Below are positions 25,843-33,518 of a stretch of 45,390 nt of DNA, piece after piece. Within the stretch, counting starts at the first letter, position 1, and every line of letters starts with the position of its first letter. This DNA is from JBBRBB01 sp038206235 (GTDB lineage Bacteria > Bacteroidota > Bacteroidia > Chitinophagales > Chitinophagaceae). The translations under genes were made by a program, and so were the position numbers. Location: contig JBBRBB010000031.1 in the NCBI GenBank assembly GCA_038206235.1, positions 1-45,390 on the forward strand, read 5' to 3'. The notes beneath the pieces were generated by a model. The model was not told the DNA's origin, made no database searches, and saw only the letters and a program-made list of their open reading frames with translations.

Positions 25843-28008
25843 ATGAAATCATTCAAAATCATCCCGCTTGTTCAATTCTTATTCGCAATAATTACTGTAA
25901 GTGCGCAGCCTCCGCATGGCATTCACTGGTCTGCAGATGGTAATAGTTATTACGAATCATCAGCAGAAGGCATCTCACAATATCTGCTGCCATCCTTCTC
26001 CCCAAAAATAATTGCCACAGCGCAACAGCTTACACCCAAAGATTCAACTCAGCCATTAAAAGTCCGCAACTTTTTCTTCTCAAATGATGGCAAAAAAATT
26101 CTCATCTACACCAATTCAAAACGTGTGTGGCGCTATGATACACGCGGCGACTATTGGATATTAAATACTGCGGATAATAGTTTAAAACAAGCAGGAAAAG
26201 ATCTTCCGGCTTCATCATTAATGTATGCAAAGCTTTCACCCGATGCCAGCAAAGTGGCTTATGTAAGCATGCACAATTTATACCTCGAAGATGTAAACAC
26301 GAATGCAATAAAACAATTAACTACCGATGGAACTGACAGAATGATTAACGGCACTTTTGATTGGGTATATGAAGAAGAGTTTGATTGCAGAGATGGCTTT
26401 CGCTGGAGCCCGGAGGGCACGCAAATCGCATACTGGAAAATTGATGCCACTAAAATCAGAAACTTTTTAATGATGGATAATACAGATTCCATTTACTCAT
26501 TCACCAAGCCTGTGGAATATCCAAAAGTAGGGGAAAGCCCCTCGCCCTGTTATCTCTATACAGTAAATATAAACACTGGTGCAACAACGAAAATGAATGT
26601 GCCCGGCGACCCGCAGCAGCACTATATTCCACGCATGGAATGGGCTGCCAACAGCACAGAGCTTGTAATTCAGCAGTTGAATCGCAAGCAAAATGAAAGT
26701 AATATCATGTATTGTAATTCTGTAACAGGAGATGTGCAATCTGTTTACACAGAAAGCGATAAAGCATGGATTGATGTAAGGTGGAATGCTCACCCCTTTG
26801 GCTGGAAATGGCTTAAGAATGGAACTGCATTTATTTGGATGAGCGAAAAAGATGGATGGCAGCACCTTTATCTTGTTAGCAGGGATGGCAAAAAAGAAAC
26901 ATTGATAACAAAAGGTAATTATGACGTGATTACAATTGATGCAATAGATGATAAAACAGGTTATATATATTTTATGGCATCGCCCGATAATGCAACGCAG
27001 CAATATTTGTATCGCATAAAGATGGATGGCAAAAGCAAGATGGAATTATTATCTCCCGCTGCACAAAAGGGGACTCATGGTTATGATATTTCTCCAAATG
27101 GATTGTATGCAGAGCATGATTTTTCAAATGCAAATACACCTCCAATTACAGAATGGGTTAGCCTCACGAAACAAACAGTAATAAAAAAAGAAGAAAATAA
27201 TGAACAAAATTTATCATCCAAAAAAGTTGAGTTCTTCACAATAACAACAGAAGATAATATTACGATGGATGGATGGATGGTGAAGCCCGATAATTTTGAT
27301 TCCACAAAAAAATATCCCGTGCTCTTTTATGTTTATACAGAACCCGCAGGGCAAACTGTAACCGATGAATATGGTACAGGACAAAATTTTCTTTACACCG
27401 GCGACATGCAGAAAGACGGATACATATATATGAGCGTGGAAGGCCGCGGCGCACCGGCGCCTAAGGGTGCCGAATGGCGCAAGGTTATATACAGACAAAT
27501 AGGGCGCATCAACATCCGCGACCAGGCAATGGCTGCAAAAAAAATTACCCAGTGGCCATTTGTTGATACAAGCCGCATTGCAGTTTGGGGATGGAGCGGC
27601 GGCGCCGGCGCAACGCTCAATCTCTTATGTCAATATCCTGATATTTATAAAACAGGAATCGCCGTTTCTGCAATAACCAATCAATTAACCTACGATAACA
27701 TTTACCAGGAGCGTTACATGGGTTTGCCTCAAGAAAACAAAGAAGATTTTTTAGCGGGTTCGCCAATAACTTATGTAAAAAATTTACGCGGACATTTATT
27801 GTACATTCATGGTACCGGTGATGACAATGTGCATTATCAAAATGCTGAACTGTTACTGAATGAATTAATAAAATATAATAAGCAGTTTCAGTTTATGCCA
27901 TATCCCAATCGCAGTCATGGCATATATGAAGGTGAAGGCACAAGAGTGCATCTTGCAACGCTCTATACAAATTTTTTGAGAGAGTATTGCCCGCCGGGAG
28001 GAAAGTAA
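25843..28008 (+). CDS. Dipeptidyl-peptidase IV (S9B family)
   Basis: About 721 residues from the ATG at 25843. The frame also opens at a TTG three codons earlier, but the signal peptide (MKSFKIIPLVQFLFAIITVSAQ) begins here. The N-terminal beta-propeller carries the double-Glu motif DWVYEEEF (residues 173-180), which holds the free N-terminus of substrates and is diagnostic for DPP IV. The hydrolase domain has Ser585 in VWGWSGGA, Asp660 in HGTGDDNVHYQ and His692 in PNRSHGI. The nucleophile motif is GWSGG rather than the usual GWSYG. It should release Xaa-Pro dipeptides in the periplasm. Single gene. Confidence 0.93.
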   Translation: MKSFKIIPLVQFLFAIITVSAQPPHGIHWSADGNSYYESSAEGISQYLLPSFSPKIIATAQQLTPKDSTQPLKVRNFFFSNDGKKILIYTNSKRVWRYDTRGDYWILNTADNSLKQAGKDLPASSLMYAKLSPDASKVAYVSMHNLYLEDVNTNAIKQLTTDGTDRMINGTFDWVYEEEFDCRDGFRWSPEGTQIAYWKIDATKIRNFLMMDNTDSIYSFTKPVEYPKVGESPSPCYLYTVNINTGATTKMNVPGDPQQHYIPRMEWAANSTELVIQQLNRKQNESNIMYCNSVTGDVQSVYTESDKAWIDVRWNAHPFGWKWLKNGTAFIWMSEKDGWQHLYLVSRDGKKETLITKGNYDVITIDAIDDKTGYIYFMASPDNATQQYLYRIKMDGKSKMELLSPAAQKGTHGYDISPNGLYAEHDFSNANTPPITEWVSLTKQTVIKKEENNEQNLSSKKVEFFTITTEDNITMDGWMVKPDNFDSTKKYPVLFYVYTEPAGQTVTDEYGTGQNFLYTGDMQKDGYIYMSVEGRGAPAPKGAEWRKVIYRQIGRINIRDQAMAAKKITQWPFVDTSRIAVWGWSGGAGATLNLLCQYPDIYKTGIAVSAITNQLTYDNIYQERYMGLPQENKEDFLAGSPITYVKNLRGHLLYIHGTGDDNVHYQNAELLLNELIKYNKQFQFMPYPNRSHGIYEGEGTRVHLATLYTNFLREYCPPGGK

Positions 28009-28092
28009 TTTTTCACATGGTCTATACCGATATTCTAATTTTTTTTTAAGAAAGTAGTAAATAAATTTTGATTGATAGTAGTAAAACTATTA

Positions 28093-28143
28093 AAGAGATG
28101 GGGTTGAAATAAACTCTATCTCTTAATCAAAAAAAAGATTAAG
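28093..28143. promoter_or_regulatory. Two adjacent palindromes before the HicB-type gene
   Basis: The first is AAGAGATGGGGTT facing AAACTCTATCTCTT (28093-28105 and 28111-28124), imperfect. The second is CTTAATC facing GATTAAG (28122-28128 and 28137-28143), perfect. Both lie within 60 bp of the ATG at 28150. They are candidates for operators bound by the gene's own HTH protein. The first may also end transcription of the upstream peptidase gene. Confidence 0.5.
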
Positions 28144-28149
28144 ATTAAA

Positions 28150-28548
28150 ATGAAAAAGATAATTATGGTAATTGAGCGAAGTAAAAACCTTTTTTCTGCT
28201 TATGCTGAAAATGCAGAAGGCATCTATGGCGGAGGAAAGACTGTTGAAGAAGCCAAGCAATCTGTTTTGAATGCCATAAGGCTTTTAAAAGAACACAATA
28301 CAATTAAAAATATTCCCGATATTTTAAAGGGCAGGTATGAATTGGTGTTCAAATTTGATATGGAAAGTCTGTTCAATTATTACAAGGGCATTTTTACAAA
28401 ATCAGGTCTTGAACGAATAACGGGCATTAACCAGAGACAGTTGCAACATTACAGCAGCGGACTAAAAAAACCAAGACCCGCTCAAAAAGAAAAAATACAA
28501 GTTGCCCTTCATAGATTAGGCAATGAACTTATGGCTGTAGAACTATAG
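28150..28548 (+). CDS. HicB-like protein with C-terminal helix-turn-helix, no HicA
   Basis: 132 residues. The N-terminal HicB fold (MVIERSKNLFSAYAENAEGIYGGGKTVEEAKQSVLNAI, about 5-45) is a partial-RNase-H fold. The C-terminal part (about 85-130) reads SGLERITGINQRQLQHYSSGLKKPRPAQKEKIQVALHRLG, an XRE/Cro-type helix-turn-helix. This is the architecture of HicB antitoxins that repress their own operon. No HicA-size double-stranded-RNA-binding toxin ORF is found within 140 bp upstream or 260 bp downstream. It is therefore a solitary regulator or an antitoxin that lost its toxin. Palindromes just upstream are possible operators. Confidence 0.8.
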   Translation: MKKIIMVIERSKNLFSAYAENAEGIYGGGKTVEEAKQSVLNAIRLLKEHNTIKNIPDILKGRYELVFKFDMESLFNYYKGIFTKSGLERITGINQRQLQHYSSGLKKPRPAQKEKIQVALHRLGNELMAVEL

Positions 28549-28650
28549 TTTTTGATTGACGTTGAAAACATCTGCGCAGCAGAGGAATTATTTAACTGAT
28601 TAAAAGAAATGTCCGTCTAATAATTATCCATTATGATACAAGCTTAGGCG

Positions 28651-28731
28651 CTTACGGCATCGCCTGTTGCTCCCGATTAATCTGGACAATTCACAGTTCC
28701 TCTTCAATTAAGCTGTGGGCAACAGCCGTAA
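28651..28731. other. Structured spacer between hicB and the DUF4185 gene
   Basis: The spacer 28549-28810 has no gene. It contains the arms CTTACGGC-(6 nt)-TGTTGCTCCC and GTGGGCAACAGCCGTAAC, which pair over about 15 bp with a 6-nt bulge and a 40-nt loop. Role unknown. Confidence 0.4.
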
Positions 28732-28810
28732 CAAGTTTTTGCAATATTGAATTGCATCAATCAAAACATTTTTATAAATTCAGTTTTTATACTCATTAAA
28801 TTTTGTTATT

Positions 28811-29998
28811 ATGGACAAAAAATGTTTTATAACCTATTTCATCTTACTAATTACTACTTTTCTTTTTGCACAGGACTCACTCAAAAATAAAATCGCATTG
28901 CCTTTTAAATTCACGGTTGAGGCTGCGCCGGAATGGACCAATCTTTTCTATCGCAATTCAGGTTGGTTTGGCGCTGATGGAATTTTTTCAATTCCTTTAA
29001 GCGGTGTTGATAAAAATAATAACGAAGGCAACGATTCCACATTATTGCTTTTCAGCGATACTTATATTGGGGAAGTAAAAGATGGCAAACCTTTACCAGG
29101 TAACACTATGGTGAATAACACTGTAGCTTATATATCAGGCAATGATGCAGACCCGGCAAAAATTCATTTTTATTATAAAAAATCTGCAAATGGAAAACCT
29201 GAATCTTTTTTTGTACCGAATACCTCCACAAGTGAAAAGCCGCAACTGTTTTGGCTTGGCGATGGATTTGTAAACAAGGAATTAAATAACACGCTTTATA
29301 TTTTTGGTTATAAAGTTGAAAGAACCGGGGCAGGTGTTTTTGATTTTATTGAACCCGAAGTTTCCATTATTGCATTGCCACAAGGCAGCATTCCGCCATT
29401 TAAAGAGCAGCGGCAAATTGAAACTCTATTTCATATAAAGAATGAAAAATATGGTGAAGGAAATTTTGGCGCAGCCATTCTTGTAAATACAAAATGGAAC
29501 GGCGCTCCTGCACCTGATGGTTACGTGTACGTGTATGGTTGTATTGGCAACGACAAAAATCTTGTTGTTACAAGAGTGAAGCCCAAAGATTTTGAGAATG
29601 TAAGTGAATGGCGTTATTGGAATGGAGTTCAGTGGAGTGAAAATATCAATGAAATAAAATCTGTCACTAACGCCGCATCGAATGAACTAAGTATGACACC
29701 ACTGCCCAATGGAAAATTTCTTCTTGTATTCCAGGTGTTGGGTTTATCAGAAAAAGTTGGGATGCGTATTGCAGAAACTCCTGTTGGCCCTTTTAGTGAT
29801 ATTATTGAAATATGGAAAACTCCTGAAATGGATTCTGGTTTATATACATACAATGCAAAAGCCCATTTTAATTTATCGAAACCAAATGAACTGCTTATTA
29901 GTTACAACACCATTACGTTAGATTTTTGGAACGATATTCAGAAAGATGCACTTATCTATCGCCCAAGGTTTATCAAATTAAAATTTCAAGCACAATAG
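28811..29998 (+). CDS. DUF4185 domain secreted protein
   Basis: 395 residues with a signal peptide (MDKKCFITYFILLITTFLFAQ). Recognisable DUF4185 parts are SGWFGADGIFSIPL, LLLFSDTYIGEV, FWLGDGFV, YGEGNFGAAILVN, YVYVYGCIGNDKNLVVTRV and GPFSDIIEIWKTPE. These fit a five-bladed propeller as in glycan-active relatives. No catalytic assignment is possible. It is probably periplasmic or surface-exposed. Its stop is followed within 4 bp by REP-like hairpin R2 and about 90 bp later by R3. Confidence 0.85.
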   Translation: MDKKCFITYFILLITTFLFAQDSLKNKIALPFKFTVEAAPEWTNLFYRNSGWFGADGIFSIPLSGVDKNNNEGNDSTLLLFSDTYIGEVKDGKPLPGNTMVNNTVAYISGNDADPAKIHFYYKKSANGKPESFFVPNTSTSEKPQLFWLGDGFVNKELNNTLYIFGYKVERTGAGVFDFIEPEVSIIALPQGSIPPFKEQRQIETLFHIKNEKYGEGNFGAAILVNTKWNGAPAPDGYVYVYGCIGNDKNLVVTRVKPKDFENVSEWRYWNGVQWSENINEIKSVTNAASNELSMTPLPNGKFLLVFQVLGLSEKVGMRIAETPVGPFSDIIEIWKTPEMDSGLYTYNAKAHFNLSKPNELLISYNTITLDFWNDIQKDALIYRPRFIKLKFQAQ

Positions 29999-30001
29999 CA
30001 A

Positions 30002-30030
30002 CATGGTCTGACCGTCCCGGGTCTGACCAT
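30002..30030. repeat. REP-like hairpin R2
   Basis: Nearly the exact reverse complement of the unit at 15943-15973: CATGGTCTGACCGTCCCGGG followed by TCTGACCAT. It begins 4 bp after the stop codon of the DUF4185 gene. Confidence 0.85.
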
Positions 30031-30085
30031 CGTTTTGATGTAAGGCTTTATGATTTTATTCTTTTTTTTATACAAATTAGAATAT

Positions 30086-30112
30086 GGTCAGACGGCTCAA
30101 AGCCGTCTGACC
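30086..30112. repeat. REP-like hairpin R3, perfect 12-bp stem
   Basis: GGTCAGACGGCT, loop CAA, AGCCGTCTGACC. This is the most regular member of the family and lies 56 bp after R2. Confidence 0.9.
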
Positions 30113-30133
30113 GCTAACTCTTCACAAATAAAA

Positions 30134-30162
30134 AAAGCATCGCTTGTAAAAAGCAATGCTTT
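30134..30162 (-). terminator. Intrinsic terminator read on the minus strand
   Basis: On the minus strand: AAAGCATTGCTT, short loop, AAGCGATGCTTT, then a run of T. The 12-bp stem has one G-T pair. No annotated minus-strand gene precedes it except the tiny ORF at 30203-30280, which suggests a transcript from that strand. Confidence 0.65.
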
Positions 30163-30202
30163 CATAAAAAAGTATTTCATACCAAACTTCTAACTATTAA
30201 AA

Positions 30203-30280
30203 TTAAATATTGCTTGGCAGTAATACAAAACCGTTCTCAATGCTGAAGAACTTTTGAATTGCGTATAAAATATTTTTCAT
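30203..30280 (-). CDS. Candidate 25-residue small protein
   Basis: An ATG-started ORF of 25 codons: MKNILYAIQKFF, then SIENGFVLLPSNI. It has one amphipathic/hydrophobic segment. It ends about 40 bp before a good intrinsic terminator on the same strand, which is the main reason to take it seriously. It occupies an otherwise empty 510-bp gap between the DUF4185 gene and the decayed OmpA-type gene. No family is recognised. It could instead be part of a small RNA, or chance. Confidence 0.35.
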   Translation of the reverse strand: MKNILYAIQKFFSIENGFVLLPSNI

Positions 30281-30509
30281 ATAATTTTTTTTAAATGTGA
30301 ATACAATGCAATAATAGATGTAGTGAAATCAATTTAATTTAATCAGTGGTTTTTAAAATCGTGTTAAAGCATTTCTGCATGATGAAAGGAATTGAAAACA
30401 TTGATGAATACATTATTCATTAAGTAATATTGAAAACATGTTGTATTTATTTCCATAGTAGGCAATAGAAAATCAGCGCTTTTGCTACAGGTCTTTTTTA
30501 CATCAATAA

Positions 30510-31767
30510 ATACATAAAAATATTTTAAACTCAGGTTCGATATTTCCTTTATCTTTCGCAGCAGAAGCAGATGTGATGATACGCACAGGCGATATTGATA
30601 ACTTAGGTTTTGGATGGGCAGAAGGATTTATACCTTTCTCAGGTAAATCAACCGAAGGGCATGGCTATCCTTGGGAAGCCAAAGTTGAAGATGCACCGGG
30701 TACAGACCGCATTATGGTTCCTTCAAGCTATAAACCCGGCAGCGATAAGTGTGGTTCTGATGGATATACAAGCGGCACACAAAGACCAGACAATAATCCA
30801 CGGGCAATTATTATTCCCTTGCAGGCAATTAAAAATACTACTATCAACTCCGCATCACTGCAATTGTTTGCAGATGATTTTCAGTCGCCGGTGCTATGTT
30901 CAAAATTCTAGGTAAAGCTGAATGGTGTAAGGTTTATCGACATGAAAAAAATCCTGAACACACTGGAACAAACGGGACCTGTAGGAAAAATAATAAATGT
31001 AAAATTACCAGACGATTTTCTGGATATGCTTAAAAGCGATGTGCTTAGTTTATTGATTGATGACCCCACAACAGGCGCTGGTAACGGCTTTGCAATTGAT
31101 TTTGTAAAGCTGCTAATCAATCCAAAACCCTTTCCATATAAAGGCAATATAAAAGGCATTGTAATAGACAAAGCAACAAGAGAACCAGTAAAAAATGCAA
31201 CTGCACAGGTAAAAGATTATGGAATGGCAACAACAGATAATGAAGGTCGTTTTATGATTGAAAATATTCCCGCCGGATTACGGTTGTCAGCGGCTCTGCA
31301 GCAGGATACGCATCAGCGCAAAAGCAGGCAGATGTAATTGCAGATGAAACAAGTGATGAAATTACAATCGAGCTTCCACGTTCAGGAAAAGTAACCTTCA
31401 ACAACAAAGCCATGCAGGAAGGTGATATATGATAGTTATGAATAATATACAGTTTGAACTTGCAAGCGCAAACCTTACTGCTGCAGGCAAACAGGAATTA
31501 GATAAATTAGCTTCTTTTATGAATCAGAATGCTGCGGTAGAGATATTACTTTCCGGGCATACATCAACTGACGGAACAGATGCATTTAATAAAACACTTT
31601 CTGTAAATCGTGTAAAAAGCTGCAAAGCATATCTTGTATCAAAAGTCATTGATGAAGGAAGAATAGATATAATTGGATACGGGTCATCAAAACCCATTGC
31701 TCCAAATGATACGGAAGCGAATCGTGCAAAAAACCGCAGGGTTGAAATGAAGATTACTAAGTTGTAA
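30510..31767 (+). pseudogene. Decayed OmpA-family surface protein gene
   Basis: The remains of one protein in three pieces. Piece 1 (30510-30908) has DVMIRTGDIDNLGFGWAEGF... and lacks a start codon; the signal-peptide part is lost except for LSFAAEA. A TAG at 30909-30911 interrupts SKF-VKLNG in frame where CAG would be expected. Piece 2 continues in the same frame (LNGVRFIDMKKILNTLEQ... CarboxypepD-like domain) to a frameshift near 31285-31300. The shifted frame goes on as SGSAAGYASAQKQADV to about 31432. A second shift leads to the C-terminal OmpA domain (NIQFELASANLT, LSGHTSTDG, NRAKNRRVEM). With one stop, two shifts and no start, it cannot make the full protein. Confidence 0.85.
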
Positions 31768-31813
31768 AATAAAAATTAATATAAATTATATTTCATAAGA
31801 TGTTTGCAGCCTC

Positions 31814-31840
31814 GGTCTGACGGCTTAGAGCTGTCTGACC
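31814..31840. repeat. REP-like hairpin R4
   Basis: GGTCTGACGGCT, loop TAG, AGCTGTCTGACC, with two stem mismatches relative to R3. It sits between two convergent gene ends (the decayed OmpA-type gene and the DUF4407 gene). Flanks (GTTTGCAG before, GTTATCG after) match those of R5. Confidence 0.85.
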
Positions 31841-31858
31841 GTTATCGACTGCTCTGTA

Positions 31859-33055
31859 TTAACTCTCCTGTTTCGTAAGCACATCTCTTTTCAACTGCTC
31901 CCACATATTATCAAAGCTGTGACCGTTTTGCTGCCAGCGTTGCAGTTTGTTGCGCAGCTTTTCTGTTCTGCCCTGTTGCGCTTCTTCAAAAAATTGTTTT
32001 ATAAAAGCGCTGTCCTGCTCAAAAGCAAGCCTGTTGTATAATTGTTTCAGGTCTTGCTCATGCTGCTGATTTGTTTGTGCAATTTCTTTTTCCATTTGCT
32101 CACGCAGCTTTACCTTTTCATCGTAAGAGCCATTGGGCAAAAGAGATTTTGCAATTACCGGCATCAGTTCAATCAACACCAATATCACAACCAACAAATA
32201 ATACCTGAACTGTGCAGCGCTGTTATTTTGAATGAGATGATGCAGCGCTTCAATCCTTGTTAAAAAACCATCATTCAATAATGTATTGAAAGCCTGCTGC
32301 TCTTTTTGCTTTGATAATTCTATTGCAGCAAGTGAACTGTCAAGTGTTTTTATTTGCGGCTGAATATTACTATTCAACATCTGGTATTCCCCATCTAACT
32401 TTTGATATTCATTTTGCTTTGCTTTTGCAATATCTTCCACTCCTATTTTGCCGCTGCCGCCTGTGCCATCCGTTTCAGCGATAAAAGCATTTCGTGCTGC
32501 CGCCACTTCATTATATTTTGTATCTGATTGTTGCTGCAATACAATTTTCTGCTGCTGTAATTCATTTGTTTGTTTTGCGTATAAGCTATCCTGCTCCTGC
32601 ACTTTAACCATTTTTCTTTTTTCATTATCCAAAGAAATCTGTACATGAATTTCTTTATCGAATAGATAAAGCAGCGCAGGCTGCGCCATAAATGTGCCAA
32701 TAGTTACCGCAAGAACAAGCCTGAATGCAATGGGTCCAAATTTTGTTTTGTTTGAAGAGTTGATACCTTTTATTAAAGCACGGTCAATGCTTAAAATTAT
32801 ACCGCCCATAAATATTCCGAGAGCAACAGCTTCAAAGCCATTGCTTACAACGGTGCTGAAAAAATAACTCCAGGCAAGCGTTGCAAACAGCCATGTTCCC
32901 AGCACTGCCATGCCTGTAATAGCGTAGCGGTTTCGGTCAACAGTGCAATCAATTAATAATTCTTTTTCGGCGGTGGATAACCACCATAAAAATTTTGTAA
33001 ATGCGGATGGCTCATAAGCTTCTCTCTGAGCAAGAGGTTGTACGCTTTGCTGCAT
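31859..33055 (-). CDS. DUF4407 membrane protein
   Basis: 398 residues. Two hydrophobic hairpins come first (about 45-100: YAITGMAVLGTWLFATLAWSY, AVALGIFMGGIILSIDRALIKG), then a third helix (FRLVLAVTIGTFMAQPALLYLF, about 112-133). A long Gln/Lys/Glu coiled coil (about 140-270) lies between membrane segments, followed by a fourth helix (YYLLVVILVLIELMPVIAKSLL) and a C-terminal coiled coil. SIDRALIKG is characteristic of DUF4407. The coiled coil is probably periplasmic and the tail cytoplasmic. Function unknown. Transcribed alone. Confidence 0.87.
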   Translation of the reverse strand: MQQSVQPLAQREAYEPSAFTKFLWWLSTAEKELLIDCTVDRNRYAITGMAVLGTWLFATLAWSYFFSTVVSNGFEAVALGIFMGGIILSIDRALIKGINSSNKTKFGPIAFRLVLAVTIGTFMAQPALLYLFDKEIHVQISLDNEKRKMVKVQEQDSLYAKQTNELQQQKIVLQQQSDTKYNEVAAARNAFIAETDGTGGSGKIGVEDIAKAKQNEYQKLDGEYQMLNSNIQPQIKTLDSSLAAIELSKQKEQQAFNTLLNDGFLTRIEALHHLIQNNSAAQFRYYLLVVILVLIELMPVIAKSLLPNGSYDEKVKLREQMEKEIAQTNQQHEQDLKQLYNRLAFEQDSAFIKQFFEEAQQGRTEKLRNKLQRWQQNGHSFDNMWEQLKRDVLTKQES

Positions 33056-33486
33056 GGTAAAATATTAAGGAGTAAAAATTTATAATAACTATTGGTTAGG
33101 TAGGAAACTATATGCGAAACGAAAATTAGCACATTTTAAATACATAGTTGAAAAATATTTTTGGTTATTTTAACTTATCGTGCTAATGATTTTTTTTGAA
33201 CCACAAAGACACTAAGGCACGAAGATTCACTAAAGCTTTATTCTGCTTTCCTCACATCTATTGGTGGTTGACTCCAGTGAAGAAATTTGCATTCGGAAAC
33301 TGAAGATGATTACATATAAGAACGATGCAGTGTCCCCGCCGTCGGCGGGAACGAAAGTTTAATCAAAGATATAAAGCCGGTTACCCCAAAAATAAATTAT
33401 CATTAAAAACCTGTTGTATATCTGCAGTGAGGATTGCAAATAAACAAAACGAGAAACGAGAAACGACAAACGAGAAACGATTCCCC
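33056..33486. other. Gene-free spacer with mixed repeats
   Basis: About 430 bp between the divergent DUF4407 and yidC genes without a supportable gene. It holds an ACAAAGACAC-type arm (33199-33224), a perfect 7-bp-stem hairpin CCCGCCGTCGGCGGG (33335-33349) and a GAGAAAC word array (33447-33480). Confidence 0.6.
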
Positions 33487-33494
33487 TACCTTTG
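33487..33494 (+). promoter_or_regulatory. Bacteroidota -7 box TACCTTTG for yidC
   Basis: A perfect TAnnTTTG match, 25 bp before the yidC ATG at 33519. A start at 33492, as the open frame allows, would lie inside this box, so the ATG at 33519 is the better start. No -33 TTG is evident; that stretch consists of GAGAAAC words. Confidence 0.6.
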
Positions 33495-33518
33495 CCGCTC
33501 AATTTTATTTTAGAAAAT

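Noticed and set aside
30531..30545. GGTTCGA resembling a tRNA T-loop
   Set aside because: No acceptor, D or anticodon stems can be drawn around it.
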